Positions 13,795 to 23,381 of a stretch of DNA of 64,000 bases are shown piece after piece. The notes under the pieces were generated by a model. It saw nothing but the letters and a program-made list of their open reading frames with translations. It searched no databases and was not told where the DNA came from. Origin of the DNA: Gammaproteobacteria bacterium (lineage in GTDB: Bacteria > Pseudomonadota > Gammaproteobacteria > Steroidobacterales > Foliamicaceae); the NCBI GenBank assembly GCA_011523505.1, contig WTGP01000018.1:486955-550954 (forward strand), in the 5' to 3' direction. Each line of letters starts with the position of its first letter. Positions within the stretch are counted from its first letter, which is position 1. Both the position numbers and the translations under genes were made by a program.

Positions 13795-16221
13795 CTAGAA
13801 CGCGCCGCCCAGGGAAAACTGGAAGCGTTCCACCTCGTCCCCCCAAAATCGGTCGGTCTCGGAATCGGCGTTCAGCGGCGCGGCAAAGCTGAATCTCAAC
13901 AGCCCAAGTGGCGCCAGCCACTCCGCGCCAATCCCGACGGAACGTTTAAGTTTACTTGTGTCAAAGTCGTAACTCAACGGATCGCCCATGCGGTCGAAGA
14001 ACTCCAGGTCGGAAGTGGAGAACACGTTGCCCACGTCGAAAAAGGCCGCCAGGCGCGCACTCTGGCGGAAGCGCTCGGGCAAGGGCAGGATCAGCTCGAC
14101 CTGGCCGGTAACCAGCATGTTGCCGCCATAGGCGTTGCCGAACCGGTCCTTGGGCCCGAGGCGGTATTCCTTGAAACCGCGCACCGAATCCGGTCCGCCG
14201 CCGTAAAAATGCTTGTAGGGCGGCACCGCGCTCGTATCGCCGAAGGCCTCGGAAATGCCGACGTCGGCATTGAGCCGCAGGCTGAACCAGCGCCGCAGTC
14301 CCGGAATTCCGAGGTACTGCGTGTATTGGTAGCGCGCGGTCGCATATTCGACGTCGCTGCCGGGAATCGTGGCCGACAGCGAAAGGCGGTGGCGCATGCC
14401 CCGGTCGGGGAAAAGCACCCGGTTGCGGCTGTCATAGAGCCAGCCCATCAGCAACTCCAGGCTGGCGAATTTGGAACCGTAGTAAATGTCGGGCTCCCCG
14501 GTGACCGGGCTGACGACTTCGCGCTCGTACGGCTTGCCGTTGGCCTGCACCCATTGGCGGGACTGCTCGTTGCTGAAGCTGGTGGTGATCAGGTCGGCCT
14601 GCTGCAGCGTCGCCCCGAGGATCACGCTCTGGTATTCGGTAATGGGGTAGCTCAGTTCGACCGAGGCCGATGCCGTGGTGGTGTCCAGGTCCGACGCGGC
14701 GTTGAAGAACTGCGTGTAGTTCTGGTAGGTCAGCCCACCGGTAATGCTGACCCCGTTCATGGTGGCGTAGGGATCGGTGTAGGAAAGGTTGTAGACCCGC
14801 GAATAGCTGGTGCCCGTCAGCCCGATCGCAAGCCGGTTGCCGCGGCCGAAAAGGTTGGAATGCACGGCGCTGCCGCTCAACTGCATCCCGTAGTATCCGG
14901 TGTAGCCCACCGAGCCCTGAAACTCGCCCGGCTGCCGTTCGGTCAGGCTGAACACCACGTCCACCTCATCCTGCGAGCCCGGCACCCGCAGGGTCTCGAA
15001 ATCGACCTCCTCCAGGTACGGAAGCCGCTGCAGCCGGATCTTGGATCGTTCCAGCAGATCGTTGGACAGGTAGGCGCCCTCGAACTGGCGCAGCTCGCGC
15101 CGCAGCACTTCGTCCTCGATCGAAGGAGCCCCGTCAAAGGTGATGCGGCGCACGTACACGCGCCGCTCCGCCTGGATCCACAATGTCACCGCTACCTCGC
15201 CGGCATCCTCGTCGATCTCCGGATCCGGCACGATCTCCGCGAAACCGTATCCCTCCTGGCCCAGGCGCAGGCGTATCAGCTCGCTGCTCTGGGTGATGAG
15301 CCGCTGCGAGAAGCGCATTCCCGGCTTGAGCAGCACGTACTGGTTCAGCTCGGCCTCGTCCACGACGAAATCGCCGGCCAGCTTGACCTCCGATACCGTG
15401 TAATTGCTGCCCTCACAAAGGTTGATGGTGATGAAAACGTCCTTCAGATCGGGCGCGAGCGTCACCTGGGTCGATTGCAGTTCGAAATCGGCATAACCGC
15501 GATCCAGGTAGTACGAGCGCAGCTTTTCCAGGTCGCCCTGCAACGCCTCGCGCGAGTAGCGGTCGTCCTGGCGGATGAAGGACAACCAGTTCGGCGTCTT
15601 CAGTTCGAAATCCTTCTTCAGTTCCTTGTCCGTGAAAAGCTCGTTGCCCACGATGTTGATCTGGCGGATACGCGAGCGGTCGCCCTCCGTGATGTCGATG
15701 ACCACGTCTACCTTGTTGTCGGGAAGTTCCGTCACGTCCACGTTCACTTCGGCGCCGTACTTGCCGCGCCCGAAATAGAGGTCGGTCAGCGAGAGTTCCA
15801 CTTCCTCAAGAACCGACGGCTTGACCAGGCTGCCTTCGGAGATGCCGTTGTCGAACAGTGTCCGGTTCAGGTCCTCGGACTTGACGTCCTTGTTGCCCTC
15901 GATCAGCAGCGATTCGATCGTGGGCTGTTCGCGCACCGCCACCAGCAGCGCGTCCCCGTCGCGCCGAAACTCGACATCCGCGAAGAAGCCCGACGCGTAC
16001 AGGCCCCTTATCAGTTGCCGCACGGAAGCCGCGTCCAGCGTGTCGCCGATGTTCACGGGCAGGTAATTCAGTACGGCGCCCTCGGAGATGCGCTGCAGGC
16101 CCTCGATGCGGATGTCCCGAACGACGAATGCCTCTTCCTGCGCCTTCGCAAACACCGGTGCAAAGCCGAGCACGACCGCTGCCGCCGCCACAAGTGCCAT
16201 GTCGATCAAATACCTTCGCAT
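13795..16221 (-). CDS. bamA: Outer membrane protein assembly factor BamA
   Basis: Central subunit of the outer-membrane beta-barrel assembly machine. The 808-residue protein has an N-terminal signal peptide (to about residue 27), then five POTRA domains (roughly 28-430) starting FVVRDIRIEGLQRISEGAV, then a 16-stranded barrel. The barrel carries the loop 6 motif SVRGFKEYRLGPK near residue 677 and ends in RFQFSLGGAF with the typical terminal phenylalanine. It lies 4 bp after rseP, with skp downstream. Confidence 0.97.
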   Translation of the reverse strand: MRRYLIDMALVAAAAVVLGFAPVFAKAQEEAFVVRDIRIEGLQRISEGAVLNYLPVNIGDTLDAASVRQLIRGLYASGFFADVEFRRDGDALLVAVREQPTIESLLIEGNKDVKSEDLNRTLFDNGISEGSLVKPSVLEEVELSLTDLYFGRGKYGAEVNVDVTELPDNKVDVVIDITEGDRSRIRQINIVGNELFTDKELKKDFELKTPNWLSFIRQDDRYSREALQGDLEKLRSYYLDRGYADFELQSTQVTLAPDLKDVFITINLCEGSNYTVSEVKLAGDFVVDEAELNQYVLLKPGMRFSQRLITQSSELIRLRLGQEGYGFAEIVPDPEIDEDAGEVAVTLWIQAERRVYVRRITFDGAPSIEDEVLRRELRQFEGAYLSNDLLERSKIRLQRLPYLEEVDFETLRVPGSQDEVDVVFSLTERQPGEFQGSVGYTGYYGMQLSGSAVHSNLFGRGNRLAIGLTGTSYSRVYNLSYTDPYATMNGVSITGGLTYQNYTQFFNAASDLDTTTASASVELSYPITEYQSVILGATLQQADLITTSFSNEQSRQWVQANGKPYEREVVSPVTGEPDIYYGSKFASLELLMGWLYDSRNRVLFPDRGMRHRLSLSATIPGSDVEYATARYQYTQYLGIPGLRRWFSLRLNADVGISEAFGDTSAVPPYKHFYGGGPDSVRGFKEYRLGPKDRFGNAYGGNMLVTGQVELILPLPERFRQSARLAAFFDVGNVFSTSDLEFFDRMGDPLSYDFDTSKLKRSVGIGAEWLAPLGLLRFSFAAPLNADSETDRFWGDEVERFQFSLGGAF

Positions 16222-16225
16222 CCGC

Positions 16226-17617
16226 TCAGCCTCCCGGGCGGAAGAATCCGCTGATGTCGTTGAACAGGGCCACGAACATGATGGCCAGCACCAGCCCCAG
16301 CCCCAGCCGCTGCACGGCGAGCTGGGTCCGTTCGCGAATCGGGCGGCCGCGAAGCTTCTCGATCGTCTGGTTCACGATCTGGCCGCCGTCCAGAATCGGA
16401 ATGGGCAGCAGGTTGAGGATGCCCAGGCTCACGCTGACCAGCGCCAGGAACATGAGGAACGCGACCCCGCTGATCTGGACCGCTTCTCCCGCGTAGCGGG
16501 CGATGCCCACGGGCCCGTTCAGCGTGCGCAGCGAAACGTCGCCGGTGAACATGTTGCCGAGCACGCGGAAGGTAAGCGCGGTAATTCGCCCGGTTTCCCG
16601 TACGCCTCGCGCCAGAGCCTGCAACGGCCCCAGGCGCTGGGTAACGAACAGGTGCGAACGCGCCTCGGGGGACTGCGTCACGCCCACGAAGCCGATGGCG
16701 GCCGGGCCGGCCGCGTCCCGCGCGGCGGCCTCGCTGCGGCTGCCGATCCGCAGGTAGAGCCGTTGCTCCGTCCCGTCACGGGCCACGGTCACGGGCACGC
16801 TTTCTCCCGGGCGGGCCCGCACGTAATCGACCCACTGGCGCCAGTTGCCGATGTCCTCCCCGCCGGCCGACAGAATACGGTCACCGGTCGCGAACCCGGC
16901 CGCGGCGGCCGGACCGTCCGGGAGGATGTCGCCCAGTATGGGAGGCGAATCCCTCATCGGTTCAAGACCGGCCGCGCCGAACAGATTGCCGTCTTCGAGG
17001 ATGCCCTTCTTCTGCTCGGATAGATCGAGAAGGAGATCGCGCCGGGCGCCCTGCTCGTCCTCAACGGTCAGCTGCACCGCCGGATCGCCGAGGATCTGGT
17101 CGACGATGGCCATCGCGGCGGCCTGCCAGGTGGGCGAATCTCGATCCTCCACGGCCACGATCCGATCGCCGGCGCGCACTCCGGCGCGCTCCGCGACGCT
17201 GCCGGGCGTCACTCCGCCGACCAGCGGCGCGGCCGCCTGTATGCCGACCATGAAGATCACCCAATAGGCCACGATGGCGAACAGGAAATTCATGCCGGGG
17301 CCGGCTGCGAGAACGAAGATCCGTTGCCAGTAGGGCCGCCGATTGAAACTGCGATGCAGTTCTTCCTCGGCAACCGGTCCCTCGCGCTCGTCCAGCAGGC
17401 GCACGTATCCGCCCACGGGAAGCGCCCGCAACTGGTACTCGGTCTGGTCCAGGCCCGCCTTTCGCCGCCAGATCGCCGGCCCGAAACCGATCGAAAACTC
17501 CAGGACCCTGACTTTCGACATCCGCGCGGCGATGTAATGCCCCCACTCGTGCACGGCCACGAGCAGGCTTATCGCCAGTACGAAGGCGCCAATGGCAATC
17601 AGGGTATCCCACAGCAT
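16226..17617 (-). CDS. rseP: Site-2 zinc metalloprotease RseP
   Basis: Intramembrane protease that completes the cleavage of anti-sigma factors in the envelope stress response. The 463-residue protein has the zinc motif HEWGH at residues 23-27 in the first membrane segment, FGPAIWRRK and LPVGGYVRLLDE just after it, two periplasmic PDZ domains in the middle, and the C-terminal LDG motif (PIPILDGGQIVNQ, near residue 408). dxr, which precedes rseP in many relatives, is not here; a 79-bp gap separates rseP from cdsA. Confidence 0.96.
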   Translation of the reverse strand: MLWDTLIAIGAFVLAISLLVAVHEWGHYIAARMSKVRVLEFSIGFGPAIWRRKAGLDQTEYQLRALPVGGYVRLLDEREGPVAEEELHRSFNRRPYWQRIFVLAAGPGMNFLFAIVAYWVIFMVGIQAAAPLVGGVTPGSVAERAGVRAGDRIVAVEDRDSPTWQAAAMAIVDQILGDPAVQLTVEDEQGARRDLLLDLSEQKKGILEDGNLFGAAGLEPMRDSPPILGDILPDGPAAAAGFATGDRILSAGGEDIGNWRQWVDYVRARPGESVPVTVARDGTEQRLYLRIGSRSEAAARDAAGPAAIGFVGVTQSPEARSHLFVTQRLGPLQALARGVRETGRITALTFRVLGNMFTGDVSLRTLNGPVGIARYAGEAVQISGVAFLMFLALVSVSLGILNLLPIPILDGGQIVNQTIEKLRGRPIRERTQLAVQRLGLGLVLAIMFVALFNDISGFFRPGG

Positions 17618-17696
17618 GGCAGAACGGTTTCTCTCTCGGGTCGGTCTTTCGCGGGCTTCTTTTCTATGCTACCAAAACAACCGCTCCGGTCCCCGC

Positions 17697-18506
17697 CTAA
17701 AGCGGCAGCCAGCCAACAGGCTGAAACACCAGCAATCCCAGCAACGGCGCGGTGGCGATGCTGCTGTCCATGCGGTCCAGCATCCCCCCGTGGCCGGGCA
17801 GCATGCGTCCGCTGTCCTTCAGGCCGGCACGCCGTTTGAACATGCTTACCGTCAAATCGCCCAGCATCGCCAAAGCTCCCACAGCCAGCCCTCCAAGCGT
17901 CCAGAAAAGTGCCGGTTGCTGCAGGTAAAAGGATGCGGCAAAGCCGGCGAGGGTTGCCATGACCAGCCCCCCCACGGCGCCCTCGACTGTCTTGCCGCCG
18001 CTCAGGACCGGCGCAAGCTGACGCCGCCCCAGCAGCTTTCCGAACACGAACGCCCCCGTGTCGGCCGCGCCGACCAGGACCAGCAACAGAACGAGCAGGT
18101 CACCCCGACCGGTATCGAGAATGGCGAGCACCGCCAGCCACGCGGGCGCCATTCCCAGCAGCCCGCAGCCCAGGACCGCCGAATTGCCGATCGAACCGTA
18201 CGAACCCCGCAACAACACGATGGCCAATGCCCACCAGGCCACGCCCAGGGCCATGACGGCGTAGGAAACCGGATCGGGCGGCGGCATCGCAACCGGAACC
18301 GCCAGCGCCAGGGCGAAAAGGAGGATCCACGACGATCGCGCCACGGTTCCGGCAAGGCCCGCCATACGCAGCCACTCGCGCCAGCACAGCAACAGGACCA
18401 GCCCGATCATCGTCAGTTTGAGGCTGAGCGGCGAAACGCTGGCGACCACGATCGCGGCCACCAGTACCGCCGCCGTCAATATCCTTGGAGGGAAAAAGCG
18501 GCTCAT
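17697..18506 (-). CDS. cdsA: Phosphatidate cytidylyltransferase (CDP-diglyceride synthase)
   Basis: Activates phosphatidic acid with CTP to CDP-diacylglycerol, the precursor of all bacterial phospholipids. The 269-residue polytopic membrane protein has about seven or eight hydrophobic segments. The C-terminal family signature is complete (SMFKRRAGLKDSGRMLPGHG followed by GMLDRMDS). ATG at 18506 was chosen because it forms an ATGA overlap with the uppS stop and starts MSRFFPPRILTA, where homology begins; the frame extends upstream inside uppS but that is not supported. Confidence 0.95.
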   Translation of the reverse strand: MSRFFPPRILTAAVLVAAIVVASVSPLSLKLTMIGLVLLLCWREWLRMAGLAGTVARSSWILLFALALAVPVAMPPPDPVSYAVMALGVAWWALAIVLLRGSYGSIGNSAVLGCGLLGMAPAWLAVLAILDTGRGDLLVLLLVLVGAADTGAFVFGKLLGRRQLAPVLSGGKTVEGAVGGLVMATLAGFAASFYLQQPALFWTLGGLAVGALAMLGDLTVSMFKRRAGLKDSGRMLPGHGGMLDRMDSSIATAPLLGLLVFQPVGWLPL

Positions 18507-19204
18507 GCCGTACCGAATCGGCGCTGCCGCGCCGCATAGTCGTCCAGCGCGGCCTGCAACTCCACGGACCCGAAATCGGGCCACAGCACCTCGCTGAAAT
18601 ACAGTTCCGTGTAGGCCAGGTGCCAGAGCAGGAAGTTGCTGATCCTGCGCTCACCCCCGCTTCGAATCATGAAGTCCGGCGGCGGCAGGTCCGCCAGGCC
18701 GGTGCGGAGCGTAAAGGCTTCCAGGTCGATTTCGTCCGGACCCAGCGCTCCGCGCGCCGCATCCCGGGCCAGCTCCTGCGCCACGCCAACGATTTCCTGC
18801 TGTCCGCCATAGGAGAGCGCGACGATCAGTTGCATTCGGTCATTGCGGCGCGTGCTGTCCTCGGCCTTTTCCAGCGCGGCCCGCACGCCCCCCGAAAACC
18901 GGCTGCGGTTGCCGATGCAGCGCAGCCGGATGCCGTTTTCGTTCAACAGCCCCATGTGCCGCCGCAGGCTGTCGGTCAGGAGCTTCATGAGTTCGCTAAC
19001 CTCATCCTGCGGCCGCCGCCAGTTCTCGCTGCTCAGCCCGAAAAGCGTCAGCACGGAAATACCGCGGCGCGCGCACTCCTCGACAATGTTGCGGGCTGCG
19101 TCCACTCCCGCCCGGTGCCCCTCCGATCGCGGCCGCCCGCGCCGCGCGGCCCACCGGCCGTTGCCGTCCATGATGATCGCCAGATGCTGTAGTGCGTCGC
19201 TCAA
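18503..19204 (-). CDS. uppS: Undecaprenyl diphosphate synthase (cis-prenyltransferase)
   Basis: Adds eight isopentenyl units to farnesyl diphosphate to make the C55 lipid carrier for peptidoglycan and LPS. The 233-residue protein shows the family core near the N-terminus (LAIIMDGNGRWAARRG, with the magnesium-binding Asp), GHRAGVDAARNIVEE, LTLFGLSSENWRRP and the C-terminal RSGGERRISNFLLWHLAY. It lies 12 bp after frr and overlaps cdsA by 4 bp. Confidence 0.96.
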   Translation of the reverse strand: MSDALQHLAIIMDGNGRWAARRGRPRSEGHRAGVDAARNIVEECARRGISVLTLFGLSSENWRRPQDEVSELMKLLTDSLRRHMGLLNENGIRLRCIGNRSRFSGGVRAALEKAEDSTRRNDRMQLIVALSYGGQQEIVGVAQELARDAARGALGPDEIDLEAFTLRTGLADLPPPDFMIRSGGERRISNFLLWHLAYTELYFSEVLWPDFGSVELQAALDDYAARQRRFGTA

Positions 19205-19216
19205 AACAATATCCGG

Positions 19217-19774
19217 CTAGATCGACATGATTTCCTTTTCCTTCTCCTCCAGCATGGCATCCATCTGCGCAACATGCGCGTCGGTGATCTTCTGCACCTC
19301 GTCCGCCGACCGCCGCTCCTCGTCCTCGGAGGCCATCTTTTCCTTTACCAGTTGCTTGATGTCGGCCAGCACGTCGCGCCGGATATTGCGCACCGCCACC
19401 CGGCCCATCTCCGCCTCGTGGCGCGCAACCCTCACCAGTTCGCGGCGGCGCTCCTCGGTCAGCTCCGGTATCGGCACGCGGATTACGGTGCCCGCGGTGA
19501 CCGGATTGAAACCCAGTCCCGACTCCCGGATGGCCTTTTCGATCGGCTGCACCATATTGGCCTCCCACGGCGAAACGGCGAGCGTGCGCGCGTCCTCCAC
19601 GGTGATGCTGGCCACCTGGCGCAGTGGCGTGTCCGCGCCGTAGTAGGGCGCCGTAAGGTGATCGATCAGACCGGCGTGCGCCCGGCCGGTCCGCAGGCGG
19701 GACAGATTCGACCGCAGGGCCGCCACGCTCTTGTCCATGCGTTCGATTGCGTCTTCCTGAAGCTCGTCGATCAT
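19217..19774 (-). CDS. frr: Ribosome recycling factor
   Basis: Splits post-termination ribosomes together with EF-G. The 185-residue length equals that of E. coli RRF. Typical segments are MDKSVAALRSNLSRLRTGRA near the N-terminus, YYGADTPLRQVASI, the Pro-Ile-Pro turn (VIRVPIPELTEERRRELV) and a charged coiled C-terminal half. It follows pyrH after 69 bp, as in most proteobacteria. Confidence 0.97.
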   Translation of the reverse strand: MIDELQEDAIERMDKSVAALRSNLSRLRTGRAHAGLIDHLTAPYYGADTPLRQVASITVEDARTLAVSPWEANMVQPIEKAIRESGLGFNPVTAGTVIRVPIPELTEERRRELVRVARHEAEMGRVAVRNIRRDVLADIKQLVKEKMASEDEERRSADEVQKITDAHVAQMDAMLEEKEKEIMSI

Positions 19775-19843
19775 TTGCCCCCCTTTGCCTACGCGGACGC
19801 GCCGCTCCCGGCGCCCGTCTGGGTCAACCGTCGCCGGGGCCCG

Positions 19844-20572
19844 TCAGCCCTGGTCGGCGGCGCTGGTCACCAGCGTCCCGACGTCTTCGCCCTGCACAAT
19901 ACGCAAGAGGTCGCCGGGCGAGGCGACATCATATACGCGAATCGGCAGGTTGTTGTCCCGGCACATGACGGCGGCCGTGGAGTCCATGACGCCCAGGCGG
20001 GCGCCGATCAACTGATCGTGCGAAATTCGTTCGTAACGCTTGGCGTCCGGCTCAAGGTTCGGATCGGCCGAGTACACGCCGTCCACCTTGGTGCCCTTGA
20101 TGAGCAGGTCGGCGGAGATTTCCACCGCCCGCAAGCTGGCGGCCGTGTCGGTCGAGAGATAGGGATTGCCGGTGCCCGCCGCGAAAATGCAGACCCTGCC
20201 CTTTTCCAGGTGACGGAGCGCGCGCCGCCGTATGTAGTCCTCGCAAACCGCACGCACGGCCATCGAAGACATGACCCGCACGCCCGCCCCAAGGCGCTCC
20301 AGTGCGTCCTGCAGCGCCAGGGCATTGATGACCGTGGCCAGCATTCCCATGTGATCGGCGGTGACCCGGTCCATGCCCGCCCGCGCCAGGCCCTCGCCGC
20401 GAAAGATGTTGCCCCCGCCCACCACGACGGCGGTCTGAACGCCCAGATCGGACAGTTCCTTGACCTCGGCGGCAATCCGCCCCAGCATCGACATGTCGAT
20501 CCCGTGCGGCTCCCGGCCCATCAGGGCCTCCCCGCTCAGCTTCAGCAAAATACGGCGCAGCGGGGACCCCAC
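19844..20572 (-). CDS. pyrH: UMP kinase
   Basis: Phosphorylates UMP to UDP as a hexamer of the amino-acid-kinase fold. The 242-residue protein contains [44 protein letters not shown] and [17 protein letters not shown], all diagnostic. The start is GTG at 20572, 6 bp after the tsf stop. Together with pyrG it gives the window two steps of the route to CTP. Confidence 0.97.
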   Translation of the reverse strand: MGSPLRRILLKLSGEALMGREPHGIDMSMLGRIAAEVKELSDLGVQTAVVVGGGNIFRGEGLARAGMDRVTADHMGMLATVINALALQDALERLGAGVRVMSSMAVRAVCEDYIRRRALRHLEKGRVCIFAAGTGNPYLSTDTAASLRAVEISADLLIKGTKVDGVYSADPNLEPDAKRYERISHDQLIGARLGVMDSTAAVMCRDNNLPIRVYDVASPGDLLRIVQGEDVGTLVTSAADQG

Positions 20573-20578
20573 GCCGGA

Positions 20579-21451
20579 TTACCTGTGCTCGCGAAGCTGA
20601 GCCTCGACCTCTTCGGCCAGATCGCTGGTCGGGCGCTCTATGCCCTCGCCCACTTCCAGACGCACGAACCCGTGCACGCGGGCCTTTCGGGAGGCCAGCA
20701 ACTTGCCGACGGTCAGCTTGCTGTCGCGCACGTAGATCTGCCCGGTGAGGCAGATGCCGTCGAGAAACTTCCGCAAACGTCCCTCCACCATGCGCGCAAC
20801 GATTTCCGGAGGCTTGCCGGATTCGGCGGCCTGGTCGCTCAGGAAAGTGCGTTCCCGCTCGACGATATCGGCGGGCACGTCATCCGGGGAAACGTGCTGC
20901 GGCCGCATCGCCGCCACATGCATGGCGATGTTCTTGCCCAGTTCCGCGTCGCCGCCCTCGAGGTCCACGACCACGCCGATACGGTTGTTGTGGACATACA
21001 CGGACGCTTCGCCCCGCGCCTGAATACGCTCGAAACGGCGCACCGAGATGTTCTCGCCGATCCGCGCCACGGCATCCTGACGGGTCCGTTCCAGCGACTG
21101 TCCGTCCACGTCCAGGGCCAGCAGATCCTCAAGGCTCGCGGGCGCCTGGTCGACTACGGTCCGGGCCACCGAAGCGGCATAGTTGCGGAAGTCCTCGCGC
21201 CGGGCCACGAAATCGGTTTCGCAGTTCACCTCGGCGACAGCGATGGCTCCGGAACTCTCGGCTACCGCTATCACGCCCTCCGCCGCTGCCCGAGAGGCTT
21301 TCTTTTCCGCCGCCGCCGCGCCCTTCTTGCGCAACAGGTTGCGGGCGGCCTCGGCGTCGCCGTTGGTTTCGGTCAGCGCGCGCTTGCAATCCATCATGCC
21401 CGCGCCCGTCGATTCGCGCAGGGCCTTCACCTGGGCCGCGGTGATCGCCAC
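20579..21451 (-). CDS. tsf: Translation elongation factor Ts
   Basis: Guanine nucleotide exchange factor for EF-Tu. The 290-residue protein begins with the UBA-like domain carrying AQVKALRESTGAGMMDCKRA and then the core signature VNCETDFVARREDFRNYA. Length and order of segments match E. coli (283 residues). It lies 3 bp after the rpsB stop, in the standard rpsB-tsf operon. Confidence 0.97.
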   Translation of the reverse strand: MAITAAQVKALRESTGAGMMDCKRALTETNGDAEAARNLLRKKGAAAAEKKASRAAAEGVIAVAESSGAIAVAEVNCETDFVARREDFRNYAASVARTVVDQAPASLEDLLALDVDGQSLERTRQDAVARIGENISVRRFERIQARGEASVYVHNNRIGVVVDLEGGDAELGKNIAMHVAAMRPQHVSPDDVPADIVERERTFLSDQAAESGKPPEIVARMVEGRLRKFLDGICLTGQIYVRDSKLTVGKLLASRKARVHGFVRLEVGEGIERPTSDLAEEVEAQLREHR

Positions 21452-21454
21452 CTG

Positions 21455-22429
21455 CTAGCCCTCCCCTTCGGCCGGTGCTGCCGCTTCCTCCGCGGCCGGA
21501 GCCGGAGCCGCAGCACTCTCCTGGGCAGGCGCCTTGGGCGCTGCCGGGGCCGGGGCTTCAGCGGGCTTCGCGTCCCGGTCCTCCCGCTCCCGGGCAACCG
21601 CCGCGGTGCGCCTGGGCATGCGCCGCGACACCCCGCGCAGCCGCGCAGGGGCCTTGGCCCTCGACCGCGGGCGCCCGCTGCGCGCAATGGGCTTGCCGGA
21701 CTCGTCGAGTTCCACGAACTCGTCGTCGCCCAACGAGATTTCCGGCATTTCCTCGCGCCCCTTGAGAATGGCGTCCGCGATTCCCCGCGCATAGAGTTCG
21801 GCGGCGCGGATGGCGTCGTCGTTGCCGGGGATCATGTAATCCACGTCCTGCGGCGAGCAGTTGGTGTCGACCACCGCCGCCACCGGGATACCGAGCTTCC
21901 TGGCTTCGTTCAGGGCAATGCGCTCGTGCTCCAGGTCGATGATGAAGACCGCGTCGGGAAGCGAGTCCATCGAGCGGATACCGCCCAGCGAACGCTTCAG
22001 CTTTTCCAGTTCGCGCTTGACGCCCAGGGCTTCCTTCTTGGTGAACCGCTCGCGCAGGGTCTCCTCGTCCAGCGCTTCGAGCTCTTCCAGGCGGGCGATG
22101 GACTTCTTGATGGTCTTGAGATTGGTCAGGGTGCCGCCCAGCCAGCGATGACTGACGTAGGGCATGCCGCAGCGCGTGGCCTCATTGCGGATCGCGTGTT
22201 GCGCGGCGCGCTTGGTGCCGACGAACAGCACGGTGCCGCGCTGCGCCGCCACCGACCGCACGAACTCACAGGTCTTCTTGTAGAGCGGTACCGTCTGCTC
22301 CAGATCGATGATGTGAAGCTGGTTGCGTTCGCCATATATGAAAGGCGCCATTTTCGGGTTCCAGTGTCTTGCCCGGTGCCCGAAGTGCACGCCCGCATCC
22401 AGCATTTCACGCACGCTGATTTCAGCCAA
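21455..22429 (-). CDS. rpsB: 30S ribosomal protein S2 with Ala/Pro/Glu-rich tail
   Basis: Small-subunit protein. The core (residues 1 to about 230) is canonical: [45 protein letters not shown] and [14 protein letters not shown]. The start is TTG at 22429, supported by GGGAG upstream with 8-nt spacing and by homology beginning at AEISVREML; the open frame further upstream is not supported. The protein has 324 residues, against 241 in E. coli. The extra tail first has a basic stretch ([12 protein letters not shown]) and then a low-complexity A/P/E-rich segment, probably disordered. Confidence 0.95.
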   Translation of the reverse strand: MAEISVREMLDAGVHFGHRARHWNPKMAPFIYGERNQLHIIDLEQTVPLYKKTCEFVRSVAAQRGTVLFVGTKRAAQHAIRNEATRCGMPYVSHRWLGGTLTNLKTIKKSIARLEELEALDEETLRERFTKKEALGVKRELEKLKRSLGGIRSMDSLPDAVFIIDLEHERIALNEARKLGIPVAAVVDTNCSPQDVDYMIPGNDDAIRAAELYARGIADAILKGREEMPEISLGDDEFVELDESGKPIARSGRPRSRAKAPARLRGVSRRMPRRTAAVAREREDRDAKPAEAPAPAAPKAPAQESAAAPAPAAEEAAAPAEGEG

Positions 22430-22475
22430 TAGCTTGCTCCCGTGAGTATCAAGAAGCCCCGGAAAGCCGAATCCG

Positions 22476-22495
22476 GGCGGCAAGGACCTGCCGCC
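22476..22495 (-). promoter_or_regulatory. Hairpin in the rpsB-tsf leader
   Basis: A perfect 7-bp inverted repeat (GGCGGCA / TGCCGCC) with a 6-nt loop lies 47 nt before the rpsB start. The rpsB leader of gammaproteobacteria is known to carry an S2-responsive control element. Whether this stem belongs to such an element is inference only. Confidence 0.35.
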
Positions 22496-22508
22496 ATCCG
22501 GTGTTCGC

Positions 22509-22537
22509 CTGCCGGAGCAAGCGGGCAATTTTATAAC
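22509..22537. promoter_or_regulatory. Candidate divergent promoter region, rpsB / map
   Basis: The 181-bp space between the divergent rpsB and map genes has one AT-rich patch. On the minus strand TATAAA (22530-22535) could be the rpsB -10 box, but no good -35 lies 17 bp away. On the plus strand TATAAC (22532-22537) has a weak CTGCCG -35 at 22509-22514 with a 17-bp spacer. The two cores overlap, so the promoters may exclude each other. Confidence 0.35.
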
Positions 22538-22610
22538 ATCAGGCTCTGCCGTGCGGCGGAAATGCGCGCTACCATTGGCGCCGGCGCCGGCCTTTGCCAG
22601 TTCGAAAAAA

Positions 22611-23381
22611 ATGCAAGTCAGCATCAAGTCCAGCGAGGAGCAGCAACGCATGCGCGTGGCGGGCCGGCTGGCGGCCGAAGTTCTGGACATGATCGGTCCC
22701 CACGTGCGCCCGGGCGTCACCACGGGCGACCTGGACCAACTCTGCCACGAGTACATCACCAGTGAGCAGCAGGCCATTCCGGCGCCGCTCAATTACCGCG
22801 GTTTTCCACGCTCCATCTGCACCTCCGTGAACCAGGTGGTCTGCCACGGAATACCCGGCAAGCGCAAGCTGCGCGACGGCGACATGCTGAACATCGACAT
22901 CACGGTGATCAAGGACGGTTTTCATGGCGACACCAGCCGCATATTTCACGTGGGCCGTCCGGGCATCAAGGCGCGGCGCCTGGCGCGGATCACTTTCGAC
23001 GCCATGTGGGCCGGCATACGCGAGATCGCTCCCGGCAAGCAGCTGGGCGACATCGGCCACGCGATTCAGACGGTGGCCGAAAGCCAGGGCCTCAGCGTGG
23101 TGCGGGAATACTGCGGCCACGGCATCGGCCGCGTGTTTCACGAGCCGCCCAATGTCCTGCACTACGGCGAGCCGGGCACGGGAATGGTCCTGCGCGAGGG
23201 CATGACGATCACGGTGGAGCCGATGCTCAACGAGGGGCGTCCCGAAACGCGATTGCTGCCGGACGGCTGGACGGTCGTGACCCGCGACCGCAAACTCTCG
23301 GCGCAGTGGGAGCACACGGTTCTGGTTACCGCGGACGGTTACGAAGTCCTCACGCTGGGGGAAGGTCCGGTTGAACCCTGA
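22611..23381 (+). CDS. map: Methionine aminopeptidase, type I
   Basis: Removes the initiator methionine from new proteins. The 256-residue protein starts [20 protein letters not shown], the point where family homology begins. Metal ligands can be placed in [20 protein letters not shown] (two Asp), [15 protein letters not shown] (His), [10 protein letters not shown] (Glu) and [11 protein letters not shown] (Glu). Map next to glnD and divergent from rpsB is the standard arrangement. It overlaps the likely glnD start by 11 bp. Confidence 0.97.
   Translation: MQVSIKSSEEQQRMRVAGRLAAEVLDMIGPHVRPGVTTGDLDQLCHEYITSEQQAIPAPLNYRGFPRSICTSVNQVVCHGIPGKRKLRDGDMLNIDITVIKDGFHGDTSRIFHVGRPGIKARRLARITFDAMWAGIREIAPGKQLGDIGHAIQTVAESQGLSVVREYCGHGIGRVFHEPPNVLHYGEPGTGMVLREGMTITVEPMLNEGRPETRLLPDGWTVVTRDRKLSAQWEHTVLVTADGYEVLTLGEGPVEP

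Noticed and set aside
22430..22792. Upstream extension of the S2 frame
   Set aside because: It would run through the divergent map gene start; homology and a ribosome-binding site support TTG at 22429.
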